A stretch of 13,668 nt of DNA from Marine Group II euryarchaeote MED-G33 (GCA_949538655.1 CATISE010000126.1:1-13668); one strand, 5' to 3'. Shown: positions 1 to 10,500, counted from the first letter of the stretch. Notes: generated by a model not told the origin, from the sequence alone. Program-made: numbers and translations.

Positions 1-3
1 GGC

Positions 4-852
4 ATGACTCTGTTGATTGACGACGGGGCTCCAACATTCCTTGGGATTGTCAGTATCGTTGTGGCGATCGGTTTGGTATTGGTTGGACTCAAAGTCATTC
101 CAGACTACCTCGCCGAGGAATCAGAGTATGATGCAACAATCGTCATCACACTCTACCCAGAAGCAGCTCCGAAAGCAGTGGATTCATTCAAAATACACGC
201 CAATGAAGGGCGATATGACGGCATCGTATTCCACCGTATCATCGATGATTTCATGATTCAGGGCGGCGATGTAGAGAATGGTCAGTTCTCTTCAGGTTGG
301 TCTAATGCTGGAACGGGTGGTTACTCGTCAACATTCTACGGAATCGGTCAAGAATCGGATATGACGACTTGGGCTTTACCGGATGAATTCAATTCCAATT
401 ATCGCCATGCGCCCGGAATCCTGGCAATGGCCAACTCGGGTCCCAATACGGGTGGAAGTCAATTCTACCTTGTAGACAAGGGCAGCATGCCCTCACATCT
501 TGATGGTCCAAACCAGGATGCCAATAACGACGGTGTGAATGATCAAGGTGGGCACACTGTATTCGGTCTGGCAGTCTCAGGACAATGGTTTGGAGACAAT
601 ATGTCTGGAATCGATGTTATCGATGAGATCAGCAAAGTCGCTACTGGAGATGGTGGCAAACCTTCTTCAGATGTTCCAACCATTCAGAGCATTGAAATTG
701 ACGGCAATACCGCTATCATGCACATCAATTTGTTGGATTCATCGAGTGACAGTTCACTCTCTGGTTCAGCCATGATGACTGTACCCCACCTCTCGATGAT
801 TGCAAGCACCTCGGTATTCTTGGCGGCTGCTATCGCAACTCGACAAGAGTGA
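4..852 (+). CDS. Membrane-anchored cyclophilin-type peptidyl-prolyl cis-trans isomerase
   Basis: Predicted to catalyse cis-trans isomerisation of Xaa-Pro bonds and assist protein folding. A hydrophobic helix at residues about 11-31 followed by an acidic stretch suggests an N-terminal anchor with the catalytic domain outside the membrane. The cyclophilin core spans about 44-235. YDGIVFHRIIDDFMIQGGD (71-89) supplies the catalytic Arg78 and the pocket residues Phe83, Met84 and Gln86. GILAMANSGPNTGGSQFYL (138-156) and HTVFG (184-188) complete the signature. The position of human CypA Trp121 is His165 here. The loop between LDG (166-168) and HTVFG carries an insert with a DANNDGVND calcium-type loop. 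A second hydrophobic stretch at 263-277 near the C-terminus may be another membrane contact. Only three bases precede this ATG, so the true start could lie outside the window. Aconitase starts 31 bp downstream, which suggests co-transcription. The family call is secure; location and start are inferred. Confidence 0.9.
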   Translation: MTLLIDDGAPTFLGIVSIVVAIGLVLVGLKVIPDYLAEESEYDATIVITLYPEAAPKAVDSFKIHANEGRYDGIVFHRIIDDFMIQGGDVENGQFSSGWSNAGTGGYSSTFYGIGQESDMTTWALPDEFNSNYRHAPGILAMANSGPNTGGSQFYLVDKGSMPSHLDGPNQDANNDGVNDQGGHTVFGLAVSGQWFGDNMSGIDVIDEISKVATGDGGKPSSDVPTIQSIEIDGNTAIMHINLLDSSSDSSLSGSAMMTVPHLSMIASTSVFLAAAIATRQE

Positions 853-883
853 TGTTCAAGGATGTCCCTCTCGTCGTCGTGAC

Positions 884-3580
884 ATGGCGAGCGAAGACCC
901 CTTCTCCGCTGCATCGAAATTTGAGATGTCAAACGGTGAAGTGGGACACTTTGCAGACCTACATGCGTTAGAATCAGCAGGTCTATGCCAACTTGACAAA
1001 TTACCGTGTACAATCCGTGTTCTACTCGAAGCGGCATTGCGAAAATGTGACGGCTTTCTCGTCACAGAAGATGACGTCAAACGAATTGCTGCATGGTCGC
1101 CGACTCAATCACCTGCAGAGATTCCCTTTATGCCGTCCAGGGTCATTCTGCAAGATTTCACTGGCGTGCCTGCAGTTGTCGATATCGCCGCCCTTCGAGA
1201 TGCCATGGTGGAATTGGGAGGAGACCCGAAAAAAGTCAACCCCCAAGTCCCTGTTGATCTAGTCATTGATCACTCCGTTCAAGTCGACGTTTCGGGTCTA
1301 TTTGCGGATGCACGGGAGCGCAATTTAGAGATTGAATATCAGCGTAACATGGAGCGTTATCAATTCCTCAAATGGGGTCAACAAAGCCTCGATAATTTTC
1401 GTGCAGTCCCTCCGGGTCGTGGAATTGTTCACCAAGTCAATCTCGAGTGGATTGCGAGCGTAGCTCGTGGGGAAGATGGCATGTGGATGCCCGACTCCTT
1501 GGTCGGAACGGACAGCCATACGACGATGATCAACGGATTGGGTGTCCTCGGATGGGGTGTCGGTGGAATCGAAGCAGAGGCTGTGATGTTGGGCCAACCG
1601 ATTTACATGCTCTTGCCCGAAGTTGTTGGTTTTGAATTGACAGGGACTCTCCGGCCCGGCGTAACAGCCACGGACATGACACTACGGATCGTTGAGATGT
1701 TGCGTGCGCACGGAGTGGTGAGCAAATTTGTCGAATTCCATGGGACTGGCCTTACCTCTCTAACCTTGCCAGATCGAGCCACCATTGCAAATATGGCGCC
1801 TGAATACGGAGCTACTTGCGGATTCTTTCCCGTGGACGAAACCACATTGGAATACATGCGTTTGTCTGGAAGAGATCCCAGCCATGTTGAGAATGTAAAG
1901 CGCTATTTGAGCGCTCAAGGGATGTTCTACACACCCGATTCTTCGACGCCAGAATTCACCTCGAATTTGTCCCTTGATTTGGGGGATGTAGAACCGGCTA
2001 TGGCGGGCCCAAAACGCCCTCAAGATCGGGTGGATTTATCGGCGATGAAATCACATTGGCATGAAAGTTTAACCGCACCTGTTGGGCATTCAGGACACGG
2101 CATTGATGCATCCCAAAGTGACCACGAAATCGAGGTTCTGGGTTCAGATGGGAGGACGTACAATCTCAAGCATGGGGACATCGTCATTTCTGCCATTACA
2201 TCTTGTACCAATACATCGAATCCATCTGTCATGCTGGGGGCTGGAATTCTAGCTAGAAATGCAGTACAAAAGGGCCTCAAAGTCGCACCTTGGAGTAAAC
2301 CAAGTTTGGCTCCGGGAAGCCGTGTTGTCACGGAATATTATGATGCAGCTGGGTTGACCAAATTCCTCAATGAACTGGGTTTCCATAATGTTGGATATGG
2401 TTGCACAACTTGCATCGGAAACTCCGGTCCTCTTGAACCCGAAATCGAGGCTGCAATCGATGAAGGGAATCTCATTGTGGGGTCGGTTATTTCCGGTAAT
2501 CGAAACTTCGAAGGACGAGTTCATCAGAAGGTAAAGGCGAATTATTTGGCGAGCCCTCCTTTGGTGGTTGCTTATGCAATTGCTGGGACTCTAAACATTG
2601 ATTTTGATCACGATCCAATCGGTGTTGATTCAGATGGAAACTCCGTCATGCTCGCAGATATCTGGCCGACCGATGGTGAAATTCGCGAAGTAATGGCTGA
2701 TGCCATTACCCCAGAGATGTTCAATGAGCGCTATTCAACTGTAATGAGTGAGCCTCGTTGGGATTCGATTCCGAGTGATGCGAGCGATCTCTACCCATGG
2801 GCCCCAGAGAGCACATACGTCCGCCTCCCCTCATTTTTTGAGGGCATTCAAGCAGAACCTGAAGCAATTTCATCGATTGAAGGTGCCCATGTGTTACTCA
2901 ACTTGGGTGATTCGGTGACCACTGATCATATCAGCCCCGCAGGCGCCTTCCCACACACTGGTCCAGCCGGAAAATATCTGGTCGAAAATGGTGTATCTCC
3001 TAGAGATTTCAATTCATTTGGCAGCCGCAGAGGCAACCATGAGGTGATGATGAGAGGTACATTCGCAAATGTTCGCATCCGGAACCGAATTGCACCGGGT
3101 ACCGAAGGTGGTTACACGACTCATTTCCCATCCGGTGTTGTCGAATCAATTTACGATGCTTCGATGAAATACCAGGAATCTGACATCCCACTGATTGTTC
3201 TTGCTGGTGAACAATACGGTACCGGAAGCAGCCGAGATTGGGCGGCGAAAGGAACTCTTCTTCTGGGCATCAAAGCTGTCATTGCAACGTCTTTCGAACG
3301 AATCCATCGATCGAATTTGGTCGGGATGGGTGTTCTCCCTCTCACGTTCCCCAAGGGTGAAAATGCTGAATCTCTCGGGTTGGATGGAACTGAAACCTTT
3401 GACATCCCCTCAAGTGCAGACCTCGTACCACTCAGTTCAATCTCAGTCACTGCAACAAAGACTGATGGAACCAAAATCACCTTTGATGCCACAGTTCGCC
3501 TAGACACACCGGTCGAAGTCGAATATTATCTGAACGGCGGCATATTACAAACTGTTTTGCGCAATTTAGCCCACTCTTGA
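884..3580 (+). CDS. acnA: Aconitate hydratase, AcnA type
   Basis: Interconverts citrate and isocitrate through cis-aconitate in the TCA cycle, using a [4Fe-4S] cluster, in the cytoplasm. At 898 residues it is full length for the bacterial AcnA/IRP1 type and collinear with E. coli AcnA as I recall it. The cluster ligands are Cys441 in SCTNTSNPS and Cys507 and Cys510 in GCTTCIGNSGP, each six residues further on than in E. coli. Other signatures are VGTDSHTTMINGLG (207-220), GDSVTTDHISPAG from 675 (swivel domain), DFNSFGSRRGNHEVM from 708 and GSSRDWAAKG from 781. The open frame reaches back to 800, overlapping the cyclophilin gene, but those extra 28 residues resemble no aconitase N-terminus. 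ATG 884 is therefore preferred; ATG 926 is an alternative, since similarity begins about there. No clear Shine-Dalgarno sequence precedes either. No frameshift or missing key residue was seen. Confidence 0.97.
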   Translation: MASEDPFSAASKFEMSNGEVGHFADLHALESAGLCQLDKLPCTIRVLLEAALRKCDGFLVTEDDVKRIAAWSPTQSPAEIPFMPSRVILQDFTGVPAVVDIAALRDAMVELGGDPKKVNPQVPVDLVIDHSVQVDVSGLFADARERNLEIEYQRNMERYQFLKWGQQSLDNFRAVPPGRGIVHQVNLEWIASVARGEDGMWMPDSLVGTDSHTTMINGLGVLGWGVGGIEAEAVMLGQPIYMLLPEVVGFELTGTLRPGVTATDMTLRIVEMLRAHGVVSKFVEFHGTGLTSLTLPDRATIANMAPEYGATCGFFPVDETTLEYMRLSGRDPSHVENVKRYLSAQGMFYTPDSSTPEFTSNLSLDLGDVEPAMAGPKRPQDRVDLSAMKSHWHESLTAPVGHSGHGIDASQSDHEIEVLGSDGRTYNLKHGDIVISAITSCTNTSNPSVMLGAGILARNAVQKGLKVAPWSKPSLAPGSRVVTEYYDAAGLTKFLNELGFHNVGYGCTTCIGNSGPLEPEIEAAIDEGNLIVGSVISGNRNFEGRVHQKVKANYLASPPLVVAYAIAGTLNIDFDHDPIGVDSDGNSVMLADIWPTDGEIREVMADAITPEMFNERYSTVMSEPRWDSIPSDASDLYPWAPESTYVRLPSFFEGIQAEPEAISSIEGAHVLLNLGDSVTTDHISPAGAFPHTGPAGKYLVENGVSPRDFNSFGSRRGNHEVMMRGTFANVRIRNRIAPGTEGGYTTHFPSGVVESIYDASMKYQESDIPLIVLAGEQYGTGSSRDWAAKGTLLLGIKAVIATSFERIHRSNLVGMGVLPLTFPKGENAESLGLDGTETFDIPSSADLVPLSSISVTATKTDGTKITFDATVRLDTPVEVEYYLNGGILQTVLRNLAHS

Positions 3581-3644
3581 ATTGACAGTAACGCGGCCCT
3601 GTAGGCCGTTTGGTTCAAAGACCGTTGAGAACCAAGTCGTTCCC

Positions 3645-4319
3645 ATGCCCATACTCAAGGGTCCGGTTCGCTTTCGCTTTCGCGTTCCAGAGGAAGATGT
3701 TGATGTCCTGATTCAGGGCGATGCAGAGTGGGTGAATTCTCTAAGAGAAGACATGGGGCTTTTGGATGTCGGCTGGGTCCAACCGATGGCGGCGACGGGG
3801 AGAACTTTCCAAGCTGAAGTCGAATCAGAAGGTGATGAGTTGGATGAATCGGACAGTGAAAATCAGATTTTATTGGAGTCTGATACAGATTTCGTTTTAC
3901 CAGGTCCACCGCCTGACCCCGGTCGAATTCCGATTGTTCGTCGAATCATCGGTGAAATGGATTTAGATGCTGAAATGGAAAAATTAGGTATCAAGCACCC
4001 TCAATCACCCACAGCAGAAGAATTGTCCGAGATACTCTGCGAGATGGATGAACCTGAACCAATCATGTCACAGGTTTCAACCGACCCACTTGCTGAAGCT
4101 TGGTTACAGCGTCTGATGCGAATTGCAGTCCGAAAGTTTGGAGTTACTGCCCTCCCAATTTCGATCATCGACAGTGCGGCATGTGAACAACTAGATCGAT
4201 CAGGCACCGAACTCGAACTTTGGTTAGAGGGAATGTGGCGTCTTGGAAAGCTTGTCAAAGTTCACGGAGGGGGTCGATTTGGATACGGGCCAAGCCCACG
4301 TTGGTTAGAGGCTGATTGA
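3645..4319 (+). CDS. Hypothetical acidic protein with possible C-terminal winged-helix-like domain
   Basis: I do not recognise this 224-residue protein. It has three visible parts. Residues 1-50 form a beta-alpha segment, beginning VRFRFRVPEEDVDVLIQGD and followed by WVNSLREDMGLLDVGW. Residues 57-95 are a very acidic, Ser/Asp/Glu-rich linker ending in PGPPPDPG. Residues 97-224 are mostly helical and end in an amphipathic region (149-203) followed by a Gly-rich turn, VHGGGRFGYGPSPRW. This last pattern of helices then a Gly/aromatic hairpin could be a winged helix, but that is only a shape argument. There is no signal peptide or membrane helix, so it is probably cytoplasmic. It follows aconitase on the same strand with a 64-bp gap. 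The frame is open from TTG 3582, two bases after the aconitase stop, but the 21 extra residues look non-coding, so ATG 3645 is preferred. No metabolic link to aconitase is evident. Confidence 0.75.
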   Translation: MPILKGPVRFRFRVPEEDVDVLIQGDAEWVNSLREDMGLLDVGWVQPMAATGRTFQAEVESEGDELDESDSENQILLESDTDFVLPGPPPDPGRIPIVRRIIGEMDLDAEMEKLGIKHPQSPTAEELSEILCEMDEPEPIMSQVSTDPLAEAWLQRLMRIAVRKFGVTALPISIIDSAACEQLDRSGTELELWLEGMWRLGKLVKVHGGGRFGYGPSPRWLEAD

Positions 4320-4323
4320 CCCA

Positions 4324-4340
4324 TTTTCCGCCCTGTTTTT
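4324..4340 (+). terminator. Possible T-tract terminator after the aconitase cluster
   Basis: Just after the stop of the acidic hypothetical protein there are two T runs, TTTT (4324-4327) and TTTTT (4336-4340). Archaeal RNA polymerase often terminates at T-rich tracts without a hairpin. The position, before what looks like a new promoter, fits, but the tracts are short and this is a weak call. Confidence 0.25.
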
Positions 4341-4371
4341 GCGTCACAATGGCCAATATTCACTCGGTCAG

Positions 4372-4379
4372 TATAATTA
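4372..4379 (+). promoter_or_regulatory. Candidate TATA box for the giant surface protein gene
   Basis: TATAATTA is the best TATA-like octamer in the gap between the hypothetical protein and the giant gene. If used, transcription would start near 4400, leaving a leader of about 100 nt that contains the inverted repeat at 4411-4431. AT-rich stretches at 4404-4410 and 4437-4454 are alternatives that would give a shorter leader. No experimental support is available. Confidence 0.3.
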
Positions 4380-4410
4380 CGACATATTCGGGACACTGCG
4401 GCCCATTTAT

Positions 4411-4431
4411 CGTGCGCAGGTCACGCGCACG
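4411..4431. promoter_or_regulatory. Perfect 7-bp inverted repeat upstream of the giant surface protein gene
   Basis: CGTGCGC (4411-4417) and its exact reverse complement GCGCACG (4425-4431) flank a 7-nt spacer. It lies about 75-95 bp before the giant gene's start and shortly after the start site predicted from the TATA-like box. It could be an operator for a dimeric regulator or a hairpin in the 5' leader. It is GC-rich compared with its surroundings. No T-run follows, so a terminator is less likely. Confidence 0.4.
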
Positions 4432-4504
4432 CGAGAGTAACAATTGAATACATTCGGCATGACGGGCAGGTAGAGTGGTCAACATGTTAGTACATGAGAA
4501 TAAT

Positions 4505-7500
4505 ATGAACAAAGCACGCGTTCGCGGTCTGTCACTTGTAATCCTGATGTTGGGATCGCTATTCGTAGCAATGGTTCCGGCAGTCAGTGCAAGTCACGTC
4601 GAGACATACCCCGTACAAAGAAATCCAGTATCAATCGCATCAGGCGATTTGGATTGTGATGGTGATGCAGATATCGTATCTGCCAGTGAAATGGGAATGC
4701 TGATTTCCGTCCTCTACAATGAAGACGGTGACTTTTCAGATCGTGAAGATTTGTGGGTATCGGCAAACACATCCCGTCGCGCATTCTGGTTTGATATGGC
4801 AGATGCAAATGATGTTGGAATCGGAGATATCGATGGTGATGGTGCCAACGACCTTGTTTTCTTCCGACAGAACGTATGGGTTGCAGGTTCTACAACACCA
4901 CCTTTGGCAAACTTGACAGTCATTTGGGGCGACTGTGATGAGCGAGTTGTAGATTGGACCCGTTCGGCTCCAATTTCACTATCACCCAATCTTTACGGCA
5001 TGGAAATTGCAGATGTCAACGGTGATGGCAATGATGACATCGTCGGTCTTTTCCTTGACGAATCAATCACCAATATGGAAGTTACGATTTTGCGAGGGCC
5101 AAACCCCACACAGCAGACCAGTCAATCTACGACAAACATTCCATTGACACATGCATTCTACTATGATATGACCCTAGGTAACTGGGGTGAAACGGTCACC
5201 GGGGGAGGTATTCCTGGCGGGGCTGGCGATTGTGAAGACCTTGATCTGTGGATGATGACCGCTCCTCCATACAATGGTCCACAAACCGGTTTTAGTGCAG
5301 GAAACTGGGACAACGTGACCGTGCTTGAATACAATTGTGTGTCCAACCAATACGAGAATCCAGTAACCGCAACATCTGGCACTCACAAGTTTGCAATGAA
5401 TGAAAATAGTGATGCCAATGGCATGGATGTTGCCGACACAGATAACGATGGTATCATCGATATGGTTGCAATTGGCCAAGGCTGGGACCAGAATGTCTCA
5501 TATGCAACTCGCACCAGTGTGGGCGGCACTTGGAACACCAACAATCTCGCAGGTATAGGGGATTATGTCGCAGCTGACGTAACGATTGCAGATATGAACG
5601 GTGATGGTAACATGGATTTCCTTGTTCCAACAATGCTGACAGTATCAACAGTTAACAGTGCAGGTGCAGGACAACAGCAACAACTCACAACAGACAATTT
5701 GGTAGATATCAATACAGTCAACATCATTCTGAATGATGGCAGTGGAAACTACTTGTCACCTCAGACATTCGATGTTGGTCGCAGACCGACCATGGTCATT
5801 GCAGACCAATTCAGTGGTGGTACAAACAGCGCACTTGACATCGCAGTTGCACAACGTGACTATGCTTTCACTTACGGTAACGGTGCAATGTGGATCGATT
5901 CCAAGGGATGGGCTGGTGCAATGGATACAATCTCAATCGTAGAACTAGATTCAGAAGATGTTGGAATTGGTGGTGTAACCGTCTCTCCAGCCGCATATGA
6001 TTATGAGGATCAAGAGATGAAGATTGGTGCAGGTACTCGTAATGTGAACGTAACTGTTCGAAACACGGGTCTACAATCAATCACCGGCTCAGTTGATGTC
6101 GATGTCTCTGTAAAGGAAGTTGTTGGTGGTACTGACACAGTCGTTTACGCGAATGACTTCGACACTGCACCAACAGGTAGTTGTTCAGGCTGTAATATGG
6201 TCGGTGTCTCCTATTCAGGAGAAGTATCGGGTTCGTATTGGCACGTTGAAGATGGCAGTAACAACTCCGGAAACGGCGATGAATACGAAGCTGACACAAA
6301 TCCAACCGACTACATGTGGGCAGGTGCCCTAGTTGCCAACACTTCAGGTGACGGCGATATGGAAACTGGATACATGTCATGGTGGGACGAAGGCCTCATC
6401 ATCGAAAATGTCGATCTCACAGGTGCTGACTCTGCATCGATGGATCTAGACATGATGTGCATGGTCCAATTCAGCATGATTTACTATTCATCCACAGGAA
6501 TTGCCAACCGTATCATCTACGATGATTCGTGTACCATTGATGTTTACAGCGATTCTCAAGGCTGGTCATCGGTCAGTTACACTGGTGGTTACGATTACGA
6601 TCGATATGTCCACTTGGCCAATGGCTACTATCCGGAATTTACAGTATCGAATTCCGCATACTGCTGCTTTGCCAACCCATGGGACCGTTACGCTGGTGAC
6701 TCCAGTATCGATTTGACACAGTGGGCTGGAGAGGAAATCGATGTCCGCTTCCGCTTCCGCTCAGGACACAGTGGCAGCGTTGGAAACGACAATTCTACCT
6801 ACAACTTTGAGTGGGATGGCTTCGCGATTGACAACATTACAATCAACAAGACAGTCACTTCGTTCGGTAGCAACGTACAGGATATCACTCAGCAGCTCAG
6901 TTTGAGTGGACTTGCTCCTGGTGATGAACAAGTTGTAACACTACAGGCGAATTTCGTCAATGGAACAACCTACATCATCGAGAGTGATTTGTCCAGCACA
7001 TCTGGGTTCTCAAACGGTGACGATACCAACGACAACAGTCGATGGAAGACCACAGTCAAGAATCTCTTCGACCCATCGGTTCAGGAGATTACTTCGTTCG
7101 AAAAGAATGCACTTTATGCTTCAGGAAACTATCCGATTGATGTCCTTGTAAAGAACGTCGGTAACACGATTGTTGACTTCGACACAGTTGCTACAGTTTA
7201 CTCTGCAAACCCCAACGATTTGCTTGTTGAGGACTTTGAAGGCGGTGCATCTGGCTATGCATTCGGTGACGATGGTGACAATTTCGGAATTGTCATCGAT
7301 GACACTGACTCAAGTATCAACAATGCCATCGTACCGGGCAATCGCCCCGTCTTTGGTTCAAGTGCGTACTGGTTTGGCCACCCTGACAATGGTTATGGCG
7401 ACGATTGGGATGAAACCATGACACTGCAAACCATTGACTTGCGTCAGAATACTGCTGACTTCGTGTACCTCAACTTCGATTACTTTGCTGAGACTGATTA

Positions 7501-10500
7501 CCTAACAGACTCAGAAGGCGATATCCTTGCAGTGCAAGAATATGGAATCCTCGAAGTCGAATGGCGAGATGGTAACGATGTTTACAATGGTACAATCATT
7601 GGAAACTGGAATGACTACAACGAGAACGGCGTCCAATACAATGACACGTGTGAGGACCTCGATGACGATGGTAACTACGATGAAACTGAATATATCGGGG
7701 ATCTCGGTTGGAACGTCTTCTTTGATTCAGAAGGCATTTCCAAGGGTGTTACTCTTGACTTGACCCACATTTTCCTACGCAACACAACGTCACTCGACAG
7801 TCGTGATTGGGATTACAACTGCACAGACTTGTCTGGAACTGAAGTCACAGTATCATTCCGATTCCAATCGAATGGTGACGGTGTAAACGGCAACAGTGGT
7901 TTGGCCGGATTCGCCGTTGATAATATCACAGTTCGAGAGTATGTTTTCACCTATGTTACGGAATATACGACAGCCGTTACTGGCCTAGATTCTCAGGAAG
8001 ATCAAGAAGTCAATGTCGGTAGCCACGATTTCTCACAGGGAATTTATCGAATTGATGCCATGACGCATTATGACAATCAAACGCAGGGCACAGCTTGGTA
8101 TGATCACAAGGAAGTGAATCTAGCGAATAACGTCAGTCGTTTGATTTTCGAGGTTGCGAGCGTTGACGTTCAATTGCTACGACCCGATGTTCTCGATTGT
8201 GTAGAAGACAACACATTTGCTTGTGTTTATCCGATTGATCAGGTTGAGGATCATGCATTCTCAATGGAACTTGTGAACGGTGTACTGGAGGGTGACTACA
8301 ACATCAAACTCATGGTGACCGACATGTCAACTGGCTCAGTCATCTACGATGAAGCCAGTGCTGAGAGTCCAATGACACTCTCACCACACCAACGCGCATC
8401 CGCGTCGTGGGCAGCGGTCGCACCGTCTAGCGGTTGGACCGATGGTGGCAATTACAACTTCAGCTTCTACGCTGAATTGGCAGATGACGGCTCCGCTTCT
8501 GGAAACACTTGGGACTTCACCATCTCGATGGCAGACATGATTGATGTTGCGATTCTTTCGAATCCAACTGACCAGAACCGTCTATCACGCGTGAAGGAAG
8601 ATTTGAGTTCGATGGGTATGACATACACACAACTCTATGTCGAAGATTGGGACAGATACGTCACAAGCACTTGGATGAACCATTACAACAAGATTCTCTT
8701 GCCATGGCAAACCACCATCAACGTTGAGGCTGGAAATTACTACACCGAGTTGAATGCTGAAGGTGGTAGCGATGGATTGAGCCCAATGGCGGTCATCAAG
8801 AATCGCATGCAAGCGGGTGCAACTCTTGAGATGCACTTGGGTCCATACAGCAATATATTCCAAGATCCATTGAGTAATCTACCATACGACATCAATGTCG
8901 CAAATCGCAATGTGGAAGGCAACTTCGTCACCCACACCGATACTGCGGTGGTCGATTGGCATCACCCGTTGCTATCTGATGTGAACCCTGTAGCGTTCAT
9001 TTCGTTCAATGGCGGACACCACGTTGCTGAATCAACTCTGATTACCACACAGACTGGTACACTCAACATACCGCAAGTTTGTGGAGGTTCAATCTCAGCA
9101 CCGATTGGGACGTTCCACAGTCTGATCAACGATGCAACAGATTCTACCGCGTCTCTATTGGCTACCTGTTCCATTGGACAAGGTGGAATGATTGTCACGA
9201 CAATGGACGTTGAGAACCCAAGTGTATCGGATGCATTCGGTACCACCGGTAAACCTCTGCTATCCAACCTATTGGCGCACCAAGTCACACCATACCCACT
9301 GGATTTTGGTCCAGCAAGCGATGGATTTGATTTGGTCATCAATGGTGAGTCCATGGCCTGGAATAGCCTACAGGGCCACTATGACACGCTTTACATGAAG
9401 AGTGACGCAGAACTTGAATTCTCATTCACTTCTGAAATGACAGATCTTGATGCTGACTGGGAACTACGACCTGCAGCGGGAACAACTGCGACCAACTGGG
9501 ATGGTAACCCACTCCAAGATGGTGAGTTTGATCACCGTGAAGAAGACACGCACATCGCACAGTTCTGCGTGTTGGATGCACAGAGTTCGACACTTTGTAA
9601 GCAGGAAGCTCAGTGGCAAGTGACACTCTATCTGCACGATGCAGATGGTCACACCCGCATGGCGAACATCATGTTGGAGACCAACGATGCTCTCGCAGAT
9701 GAGTTCAGCCCAATGCCATCGTTCTCGATCATTGATCGCCTTGAATATCGTGGACAAATTGATGCTCATGGTGTCAAGAACTCCTCGGATGGTAGCACTT
9801 GGGACATCAATCTGATTCGTCTCGGTCCAACCGGTGACTTGACAGTTCACTTCGACGCCTCGAATTCGTCAGATGGTGATGCAACCGATGGCACCAGTGG
9901 AATCAAGACCTACATTTGGAAGGTATTCCTTGACAACCCATGGGATCAGCCAGGAACGGCTCCACAAAGTGGTAAGACCACAGAGATTTCGAGTATGGTG
10001 AGTCATTCGTTCACACATCGATTCCAGAATATTACAGTCGATCCAAACACCGGATTCGAAGGTTCTCTGATTCGTGTTGAATTGACAGTTGTGGATCAAG
10101 CAGACAAGCCAAGCCTTCAGAGTGACAAGTACAAGATGTATTTCGTCGTTGTCGGCGAAGGCTACGGTGATGATGAGCCAGTGGTTGATTTCACCAGTCC
10201 TGCACCAAGCAGTTCACAGACTGAAGACACACTCTACGTGAATGGAAGCATCGTCTCTGGTTCAGAGAATAGCGACGTCATGATTGAAGTTGCACTTGCT
10301 GAAGCAACACTGGACTTGTTGCCATCACAGAAGTTCCCGCTCAAGACCGCGGGAGAGTATGACAGCACCGTCCAACTTGCTGACGGTGCAGAATTCAGTC
10401 TCGCTCTGGATATCGCAGACCTTTACGATGAAAACGGCTCAACTCAGACCATCTGGATCAAGATTACAGAAGGCGATGGTTCTCGTTGGACGATTTACAA

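Noticed and set aside
800..883. Extending the aconitase to ATG 800, overlapping the cyclophilin gene
   Set aside because: The extra 28 residues do not resemble aconitase and would need a 53-bp overlap; similarity starts after ATG 884.
3582..3644. TTG 3582 as the start of the acidic hypothetical protein
   Set aside because: The added 21 residues look like untranslated sequence and contain a small hairpin (CGGCC-CTGTA-GGCCG, 3594-3608); ATG 3645 begins a plausible beta-rich domain.
8962..9850. Antisense frames of about 130 codons inside the giant gene (8962-9354 and 9464-9850, minus strand)
   Set aside because: They lie opposite well-supported coding sequence, show no domain, signal or start-site support, and are expected by chance in a 6-kb gene.
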